This document shows, one piece after another, positions 57,115 to 64,000 of a stretch of 64,000 nt of DNA (its first letter is position 1; the number at the start of each line of letters is the position of its first letter). The stretch is from contig OZ038423.1 of NCBI GenBank assembly GCA_964036155.1, positions 78,197,249-78,261,248 of the forward strand, read 5' to 3'. The notes under the pieces are model-generated. The model made no database searches and was not told the origin of the DNA. It saw only the letters and a program-made list of their open reading frames with translations. Source of the stretch: Diploscapter coronatus (taxonomy: Eukaryota > Nematoda > Chromadorea > Rhabditida > Rhabditidae). Position numbers and translations under genes: made by a program.

Positions 57115-58291
57115 TTACCTATTCGGAATATTGTTATCATTCGGCTCATTGTTTGGAATATTTGGAATATCAACTATTCTAGGTTGTTCATTCTGTATTT
57201 GTTGATCTCTGCCTGTACCATTCGTTAGGTATTCTTTGAAGCAGTCCAAACATTTGCATATAATAATTGTACTACAAATCTAAAATGAACTGAAATGTGA
57301 AACAAAACCGTTTTAATTGGATATCGTACATTCGAAAGGAGAATATTCTTGCATGCTTTTTGCACGTCCTATTATAAAAATGAGAGTAGAAGAAGTCTAG
57401 AGGATAGTCTGTTCTCGCGATTTTCTTCACTCTCTTTTAGAGCTAGAATTGCAAAGCGTATGCAGAAATGTTCTCCCTTCGAATGTACAATACTAAATAA
57501 TCTAACCACTATGAGTGCCCAGAAACCGTAGTAAAGGATATCAGGATTGTTCACAAATGTTAAACCATTTGGTTGAGAAGAGTTGGGAATTACAGTCGGT
57601 ACTTCAACCCGTACCACAATGACACGTGGCGGTTCACATATTCGGAATTCAGATTCTTTAGGTTCTGGCGGTGGAGACCGAATGGTTTGAGCCTAAGTTT
57701 TAAACAATAATAAATGCAATCTGGTTGCATCATATCAGATCTATTGATGACTTGGGTCTGATAGCTCAGGCGGCCACTTGAATGCTAAGAAAATCGGTGA
57801 AAAACTTGTGGAGCCCTTCTTTTATTTTTATTGAATTTTTTTCTGGATGTCATCAAAAATGTTTCCTTGGTCCGAAAGGGGATCCAAAAAGACAATTTTT
57901 CACAAAAATCTACTACAGACTTGGGACTTTTCCACCGCAACTGCGGTGCGGTGGCCTATTTTCGCGGTGTGGTGCGGTTGCGGTGGTCAAATTTGACCAA
58001 AAGTCCCAAGTCTGATCTACTATAGAGGGTGTTCGTAACGACAATTTAACCGAATATTTTAGCATAAAGTGGGTCCGCAAAGAGATCTGACCTAGGTCAT
58101 CCATGTATCCGTTTCGGACTATCACAGCCAATTATGATGAGATAAATTTAAAAATAAATATTACATACATCATTATATGTTATATATAGCGATGCTGCCT
58201 TGTAGATGTCATTTTTATGTTTCCGCACGAAATCAACAACATTCCCAGCAAATGAACATATTGTAGTAAATATGGTAAAGATCGCCACCAT
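57115..58291 (-). CDS. Unrecognised 157-residue membrane protein
   Basis: I do not recognise this family. Three exons, 58169-58291, 57507-57692 and 57115-57279, join in phase 0 to 474 nt. The start ATG (58289-58291) opens a hydrophobic segment (VAIFTIFTTICSFAGNVVDF) that could be a signal or anchor. A Pro-rich stretch (SPPPEPKESE) follows, then a second membrane span formed exactly across the last splice (YYGFWALIV joined to ICSTIIICKCLDC). The tail is cytosolic-looking, Cys-rich then Asn/Pro-rich (IPNIPNNEPNDNNIPNR). It stops at TAA 57115-57117, although AATAG|GTAAAC could also be read as a donor. A span restored by splicing is good support that the gene is real. Its first intron carries a hAT MITE. 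Confidence 0.7.
57916..58014. mobile_element. 99-bp hAT-type MITE with perfect target duplication
   Basis: The termini CAGACTTGGGACTTTT and AAAAGTCCCAAGTCTG are perfect 16-bp inverted repeats. They are flanked on both sides by ATCTACTA (57908-57915 and 58015-58022), a perfect 8-bp duplication. The interior is rich in CCACCGCA/TGCGGTGG inverted motifs. It lies in the first intron of the 157-residue membrane-protein gene and shares ends with 34420-34556. Confidence 0.9.
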
Positions 58292-58557
58292 ATTTTAAGA
58301 TATTAATTGACTAAATATTATAAGATTAATAATAAAATATGATAAAAATTAGGGTGAGAAAAATAGCATTCAAAATGCAGTAATCGATGAAATGAGATGA
58401 GTTGGAAAGAAAGTCGGATCTAGTAATATTCATCAGCTCTTAAAATATTATATAAAATTACTATGCAGGCATGGAAAAAGATAAGAATACCCTGTCGGTA
58501 CTTTCTCCAGGCGTATTGCACTATTCTGAGTCCATGCAGTTGATTTGAGCCTAGGTC

Positions 58558-58749
58558 CTCAGCATAAAAACTGCCTGTCCGCATCGGTAAACATGCGGAT
58601 CGGCAGTTAATGCCGGTCAATGCCGGTCCGTGCCGATCGGCAATTTCGGAAACTGCCGATCGGCACGGACCGGCATTGGTCGGCAAGCATCGGCAAAAAA
58701 CTGCCTGTCCGCATGTTTACCGATGCGGACAGGCAGTTTTTATGCTGAG
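58558..58749. repeat. 192-bp nested palindrome
   Basis: The outer arms 58558-58599 and 58708-58749 are perfect 42-bp reverse complements (CTCAGCATAAAAACTGCCTG…). The inner arms 58621-58642 and 58654-58675 are perfect 22-bp reverse complements (TGCCGGTCCGTGCCGATCGG…) around an 11-base loop. Copies of GCCGATCGGC, itself a palindrome, recur. It is GC-rich within AT-rich DNA. It resembles fold-back repeats common in nematode genomes, and no target duplication is certain. Confidence 0.9.
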
Positions 58750-58926
58750 TCATAGAAATTCATATTTATAGAGATCCCATCGGGACAGAAAATATCAGCA
58801 GCCATGTTCTGCTCTGTACGATAGAAAGAATAAAGTTTTGGAGGCACGGTAGAGGAGGAAGTCATCTCTTTATCGAGGGATGACAAAGCAATAGAATAGA
58901 GAAAAAGAATGATAACAAAATCGCTG

Positions 58927-59048
58927 AGTCACAGTGCTTTGAACTGTGAAGTAGGATTTTGCTCTCCTCCTCGCTTGCGATAGTTTCTCGCTCGCGCGAG
59001 AGAGAAAGGAAAAGGAGAGGGTTTAAAGAAGTCACAATGCTTTGAGCT
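58927..59048 (+). repeat. Two 19-bp direct repeats around a CG-rich palindrome
   Basis: AGTCACAGTGCTTTGAACT (58927-58945) and AGTCACAATGCTTTGAGCT (59030-59048) match at 17 of 19 positions. Between them is CTCGCGCGAG, a perfect palindrome, within a purine-rich run. The arrangement suggests a regulatory region, but no gene start can be tied to it. Confidence 0.35.
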
Positions 59049-59362
59049 CTTCGCGATTTATATCGCACTGAAAAGAAGCGGGAAATGGTCGATTTTCACA
59101 AGGGAAAAAGGAAAGCGATCAATTTTCGCTAATTAGTTAATTAACGCAATTAAATTGGTTTTTCTTTACAGAAATCACTAGAGCATGAATAGGGCTTTCG
59201 AAAGAGACCGGATTCACCGCGGAGCGACGCCTACAACGCGCTCACGAACATGCCAAAAGTCAGCAAGCCGTTCAAGGCGCTGTTCATCCCCGGAAAACTC
59301 AAATTTCTTTTCTTTTTCGTGATTTCACCGATGAAAAATGATGAAAATATGTGCAGGCAGCC

Positions 59363-60577
59363 TGTCTCGGATCCGAACCAAACTTATATGATGAATACAC
59401 CCATGGGCCCTAATCACAAAAATTAGGTCCAAATAAGGGGGACACCTATAACATTACTATTGCACCAAAGTTGGCGACCCAAATATCGAAATTTCAATTT
59501 TGAGGGTTAGACTCCACAATATATATACCAATTGATAGAGCTCATCAAACTGAGCAACTTTTGTGAAGACATCTCATGATTATCTATTATGGTATGCGTG
59601 GTATGAAGATTTGAATGGGTCAAACTCACAAAAATGACAAAAATATTCAAAAATTCATAACTTTTCGAAAATCAAACGAATTCGAAAAATCTTTTCGGAA
59701 TATAGTAGTTGGAGGGCAATATTTCATTTTTGTTTCCTGGAGTACTATGTTACCACTTTACCGTGTTATAATATGAGTCCATGGTATACCACCCATATGG
59801 TACCCGAGTAGTACCATACCAAAATGGATATCATTCGACTCGAAATTGAATGGGAATAAATAATAATGTATCTAGTTTCAATTTGAGACCATATTTTGGC
59901 AGACTACCTATGAAAATATTCTCGTATCATTTACTTGAAAATTGGCACTAAATTTTGGTTTTTGAGGTACCACTCCCATACCATAACAGATAACCATGAG
60001 TTGTCTTCACAAAAGTTGCTTAGTTTTTCAAGAGCTATCAATTGGTGTATCGTTTGAATTTTTCCGATCGATTTTGTAAAATTCGACCCTCGGGCTACGC
60101 TCATTTGACTGCATTTTTTTTCAAAAATGTCCGCCCTAATTTATGATTTTTAGGACTGATTTTAGGGTAATTTGATACGTAGAATCCGAATATAGCACTG
60201 GATTTTCGGAACTTCGCCTAAAATTTTTCAGGAAAATCGATTTTATGCAAAATATGCATATTTTGAAACTGCCACTTTTGGCGCTTTTTGACTTTGGGAC
60301 CCCCTTCAACTCCAAGCAATTGGTTAACCCCCCTAAACTATTATATTTTTAGAAAGTACATTCCATGGCCATGTTCATCCTTTTTAGATTTTTCGAAAAT
60401 TCCTTATAGCAAAAAAGTTTTCTTTGTACCCCCTGAGGGGTGTCAAATCATGAAAATGCTCAACTTTGACCCCCACCTAGCCCCGCCCACTTTTGGGGGC
60501 GGGACCTGATCTCCCCATTTTTGTGATTAGGACCCATGGGTGTATCCACCATATAAGTTTGGTTCGGATCCGAGACA
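59363..60577. mobile_element. 1.2 kb non-autonomous fold-back element
   Basis: The ends are reverse complements beginning TGTCTCGGATCCGAACCAAA and extend about 65-70 bp through CCCATGGG and CTAATCACAAAAA. A second pair of inverted arms lies inside (about 59529-59605 and 59972-60050, sharing AGCAACTTTTGTGAAGACA). The element is therefore an interrupted palindrome with about 370 bp of unpaired centre. No transposase is encoded. I could not define a target duplication, so the superfamily is open. Confidence 0.8.
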
Positions 60578-60751
60578 CTTTTGCAGTTGTCCGACCACTC
60601 TTTATATTTTGTTTGGGTTACTCAAAGAATGCGTCTTAATAATATCTCACTAATTAGGCAACTAATTGTAAGATCATAAAATGAGGCGTAGCAAAAATCT
60701 AATAGCCTTAACATCAAGTCCAGAAGTGATCATAAAACAACATGCAACGGA

Positions 60752-60997
60752 ATGGACATTTTAGGTGCTGGTGCATTTCCAGCAGCAATGCTCGCGGGAA
60801 CAGCCTATGATACGGTCGGAACAGCGATCACTGATAAACCACAAGGATCATGGGCTAGGATCACAAACTTCACTGATGACCCTGATGCTGGTAAATTGTT
60901 CGATGCTGGTTACGGTTTCTATTCTGATGGAAAGGCTAGTCAGGGGAAATCATCTAAAAGGGCTCAACGAGTTTATCGCCATTATTATCGTAGATAG
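60752..60997 (+). CDS. Small hypothetical ORF, Gly/Ala-rich head and basic tail
   Basis: This 81-codon frame begins ATGGACATTTTAG and ends at TAG 60995-60997. The composition is protein-like: GAGAFPAAMLAGTAYDTVG, a middle with NFTDDPDAGKLFDAGYGFY, and a tail SSKRAQRVYRHYYRR. The bases ATTTTAG just before GGTGCTGG could be a splice acceptor, making this the last exon of a longer gene. No family is recognised. It sits just right of the fold-back element and could belong to a mobile element or be chance. Confidence 0.3.
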   Translation: MDILGAGAFPAAMLAGTAYDTVGTAITDKPQGSWARITNFTDDPDAGKLFDAGYGFYSDGKASQGKSSKRAQRVYRHYYRR

Positions 60998-61018
60998 CAA
61001 TGAACTTGAAAATGAGAG

Positions 61019-61640
61019 TATATAAATAAGGGAAATGAGAGAAGAAAAAAGTGGAAAGCATTTTTTCCCTTTCTTAACTTCTCTTCTGTCCCTCATTATT
61101 TCTCGTTTCAGGTAAAGGCATACGTTTCTCAAGTTGTCAAAGTCTGTGAGAAAACGCACATAAATTCTTTATCTTTTTTCTGATATTCTTCTGGGCGATT
61201 TTCCCCTTTTCTCTAGCCTCCCCTCTCGTGTCCGCTTTTCCCTCCCCTTTTTCGTGTTGAAGAACAAACCGCGAGTGAGCGGTGGTCCTTTTTATTTTGT
61301 ATTAAACAATAAATTTGTGATCAATAGTTTGTGAATTGTCAATTTATTCGCTTATACTAACTAACATCTAACCACAGAGAGGTTCAACGAGGAACCCTTT
61401 CTGTTCCAAGTCTTACATACTAATGATTCTTTATTATTTTCTTTGATTTGCAATTAATCTTGTGTGTTATTTTTTTCTGTAACATTATATATTTGGATAT
61501 GAATAAAGTCCCTTGGTTGTTGAACATTACAACAGTCTGTCCTCGGGCCGGGCCACTAGTCCTGTGTGGCTAGGATAGGCCGACTGTCCCATTACGGGCT
61601 GAAGGTAGTCGACCCCCACCTAGTAGGAACAAGGCTAGAA
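61019..61640 (+). promoter_or_regulatory. TATA-box / polyA-signal module and GC-rich patch, unassigned
   Basis: TATATAAATAAG at 61019-61030 is followed by CT-rich sequence and by AATAAA at 61308-61313. A GC-rich patch (about 61538-61640, with CTCGGGCCGGGCCAC) stands out from the AT-rich surroundings. A promoter followed 280 bp later by a polyA signal would fit a solo LTR or a small non-coding gene. No LTR partner or tRNA-like fold was found, so this is only a suggestion. Confidence 0.25.
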
Positions 61641-62001
61641 AATTTTTATTGATCTGAAAAAAATCGAAAACAATAACGAAAAAACGTGAATCACGGAAAA
61701 TGCGAATTTGAATCGCCGCTCGAATGGAAATGAACGGAGAAACGCTCCATCGCCAGTTTCCATTTACAATTCCTGCCCCATGGTAAACATTATGCGATTC
61801 ATCATTTCTTGCTCGAATTTTTGCGATTCTTAAATTTTTCCCCGAAATTTGGCATTTTCAGACTCGGATCATGGACGGACAGTGAAGCCCGTACCGGAGA
61901 ATCATCGTCCATCCAAGGAATGTGCCTGAATTTTCACTCATCGCTCCGATTTAGTATATTTCGGTAACTTCACTTGAAATTGTCTATTTTTATCGTGTTG
62001 T

Positions 62002-62007
62002 TTTCAG
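62002..62007 (+). promoter_or_regulatory. Likely spliced-leader acceptor of the stc-1-like gene
   Basis: TTTCAG lies 27 bases before the start codon at 62035, in the context TTGTTTTCAG|TTTGTG. No upstream donor in frame is needed because the first exon starts with its own ATG. This fits trans-splicing. A second TTTTCAG at 61855-61861 could instead define a 5' UTR exon. Confidence 0.5.
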
Positions 62008-62034
62008 TTTGTGATACTCGAAAAATAATCAGTC

Positions 62035-63911
62035 ATGTCCAACTCGATGTCTATGATAGGTTGGTGCAAAATCTTTTCAAAAAATAGTCGCTTTTAAAGT
62101 TCTGAAGAGATTTGAAATGGGAAATCTTACTTGAATTACGATAAAAAATCCGTTCTGACCTGAAACTTGGTTAGTCGGACTCAAAGTTACACATTTTCTG
62201 ATTTAGAATCTTCTGTAAATAAGAAAATGAAAATTTTCAGGAGGCGCTATCCTAGTGCTGCTTCTGGCAGGCTACATCGCCCAGCAATACGGCCTGCCGC
62301 CGCCAAAACCGAAGATCGTCGGCATCGACTTGGGCACCACGTTTTCTTCGATAGGTAGGAATTTGCCTGTTTTCAAATATTTTATTTTTAGCGATTTTTA
62401 AGAAAGTGCATTTTCAGCAATTATCATTAGAGTTGAGTCATTTCCAGGCATTTATCACGCAGTTACGGGTCGAACGACGATAATCGCTGATGATCTGGGC
62501 AAGAAGTCCGTCCCGAGCGTCGTTGCATTTCTGTAAGCAAGCTACTTGTAACAAACTTATTAGTTTATCACCGCTTTAATGATTTTTCAAAATCCTGAAA
62601 TTTGGCTTGATTTGCGGGTTTTTTCTTTTATTCAAATCCAAAGCGACAAAGAATTTCTTAAAACATTTTCTGAATGTTCGATTTCCAGTTCGAACGGGTC
62701 AGTTTTGGTCGGGACGCGAGCCGTCGACCAGCAGGAGAAGAACCCGCAACGGACGATTTACGACGCGAAACGGTTCATCGGAAAGGTCTTTCAGCCGGAC
62801 GATGAGCAATTTTTGGTAAACCCTTCAATTTTCTAGCTCATTCTTTACCGACGCTTTACTGCTATGCTACAGAAAACGATCAAAAGTTGGCAAAAATACA
62901 GAATTGCATCGTGCAACTTTTCGGAAAGCTAAAATTTCTAGTTATTTTTTCAGAAATACTATTTTCAGGCCGACAAAAAGCGCTATCCGTTCACAATTCT
63001 GCTGGACAAGGAGGGCCGAGCTTACTTCGAAATACCTCTCGACTCGGGGAATAAGTAGGGAAATTTGAACAATTTCATGATTTTTCTTTATTTTGTAGAT
63101 TGCTTTACCCGGAAGAAGTCGGCTCGATAATTATTGAGTATCTGAAGGAAGCTGCCGAAAAGCACGTAGAAAGCAAATTAAGTCAGGTTGGCTATTTTCA
63201 TGAATTTCTTTCTGTAAAACTTTTATTTCGAGGTCCGTTTTAAATATTGAGTCCAAAACTTTTTAAAAACTTACAGGGGAGGTTTTGACCTTCCCTTGTT
63301 AGAGTACACGATCACTTTCCACTGGTTGAAATATCATCGAAATTTTTCGATATTTAAAAATTTCTTTGAAAATAGTCTCCAAATCACAAATGAGTTGCAT
63401 TCTTTTCACAAGTAAAATATAAGATTCAGGCCGTGATTTCCGTACCTGCAGAGTTTACCGAAGAACAGCGAAATTTCACTGCAAAGGCTGCGGAACTAGC
63501 AGGTTTCGATGGATTTTCCTTATTCTTGTTCTAATTTTACAATTTCAAGGTCTGGAAGTTCGTCGAGTGATTTCCGAGCCGACTGCGGCTGCCCTCGCGT
63601 ACGGGCTGCACAAGAAGCAGGGCATCGAAAATGTCGTCGTCGTCGATTTGGGTAATTTTAATTTTCTTGGTGAACTTTCGAAAAGATTTTTATATTTTCT
63701 TCTAAAAAGTTAAAAAGAAATTGACTCTCCTTCTTCAATATTGTTTATTCGTTCATTTTTCATTGCTATTTCTTCGATTTTAGGAGGCGGCACTCTGGAC
63801 GTCTCAGTGCTGTGGTTGCAGGGCGGCACTTTCGTGACGCAGGCCATGGCCGGCAACAATCGACTGGGCGGGCAGGATTTCAATAATCGAGTTCAGCAAT
63901 TTCTGCTCGAG
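62035..63911 (+). CDS. stc-1: ER Hsp70-like ATPase STCH/HSPA13 (3' partial)
   Basis: This is an Hsp70-family ATPase of the secretory pathway; HSPA13/STCH has the nucleotide-binding domain but lacks the substrate-binding domain. Nine exons are in the window: 62035-62059, 62241-62354, 62448-62532, 62689-62815, 62969-63054, 63099-63186, 63430-63502, 63550-63651 and 63784-63911. They give 276 codons in phase. The protein opens with a signal-anchor ([18 protein letters not shown]) and a short Pro-rich linker. ATPase motifs follow: [14 protein letters not shown] (phosphate 1), [28 protein letters not shown] (connect) and [13 protein letters not shown] (phosphate 2). The hydrophobic N-terminus with linker sets it apart from cytosolic Hsp70 and BiP. 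The last donor (GAG|GTCATT) is weak, and the rest of the gene lies beyond the window. Confidence 0.94.
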
Positions 63912-64000
63912 GTCATTTTTTCTTTCACTTATAAAAACCAATTCGAAAACGCTAAATTTCATGTGTAGACGTGACTAAAAGAAAGTAGGTTTGGACAGAA

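Noticed and set aside
57740..57790. tRNA-like start (GGTCTGATAGCTCAGGCGG)
   Set aside because: Resembles a D-arm, but no anticodon arm, T-loop or acceptor stem can be paired around it.
61862..61932. Short frame SDHGRTVKPVPENHRP after TTTTCAG
   Set aside because: Could be the last exon of an unseen gene, but no upstream exon with a suitable donor was found. A 5' UTR exon of the stc-1-like gene is equally likely.

Overview
This window is nuclear DNA from a nematode, most likely a rhabditid (clade V) relative of Caenorhabditis. The reasons are AT-rich non-coding DNA, many 42-60 bp introns with TTTTCAG-type acceptors, acceptors a few bases before start codons as expected for spliced-leader trans-splicing, a degenerin of nematode type, and Tc3-like and hAT-type DNA transposons. 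From memory, the C. elegans homologues of the recognised genes (ire-1, unc-105, ras-1, stc-1) all lie on chromosome II, so the window looks like a conserved linkage block. I could not check this. No genus is claimed.

Layout. Positions 1-18162 (+) hold most of ire-1, the ER-stress kinase/RNase, entering part-way through its lumenal domain. One ire-1 intron is 13.4 kb (335-13758). It contains a complete 21-exon DEG/ENaC channel gene, unc-105-like, on the opposite strand (3118-9418). Next comes an R-Ras-type GTPase, ras-1-like (20230-25409, -), convergent with ire-1. A gene-poor stretch of about 5 kb follows. Then a roughly 20 kb, 15-exon gene for a RING-CH (MARCH-type) membrane ubiquitin ligase (30447-51074, -) with a 9 kb intron. 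A dead Tc3-like transposon (54752-56725) follows, then an unrecognised three-exon gene for a 157-residue membrane protein (57115-58291, -). From 58.5 to 61.7 kb there is repeat-rich sequence with a 192 bp nested palindrome, a 1.2 kb fold-back element and one small unassigned ORF. The 5' part of an ER Hsp70-like gene, stc-1/HSPA13 (62035-63911, +), runs off the right edge.

All exon models were built by hand from splice sites and reading phase. Every model closes in frame across all joins, and each complete model has a total length divisible by three. The genes do not form an operon. ire-1 and stc-1 both act in ER proteostasis, but their closeness is probably coincidental. No wholly new biological system was found. 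The most notable items are the antisense nested channel gene, a GC-AG intron and an unusual CAAX box in the Ras gene, a substitution beside the IRE1 RNase active site, three related-looking short hAT elements (one with a perfect 8-bp target duplication), the composite fold-back elements and the unknown membrane-protein gene.
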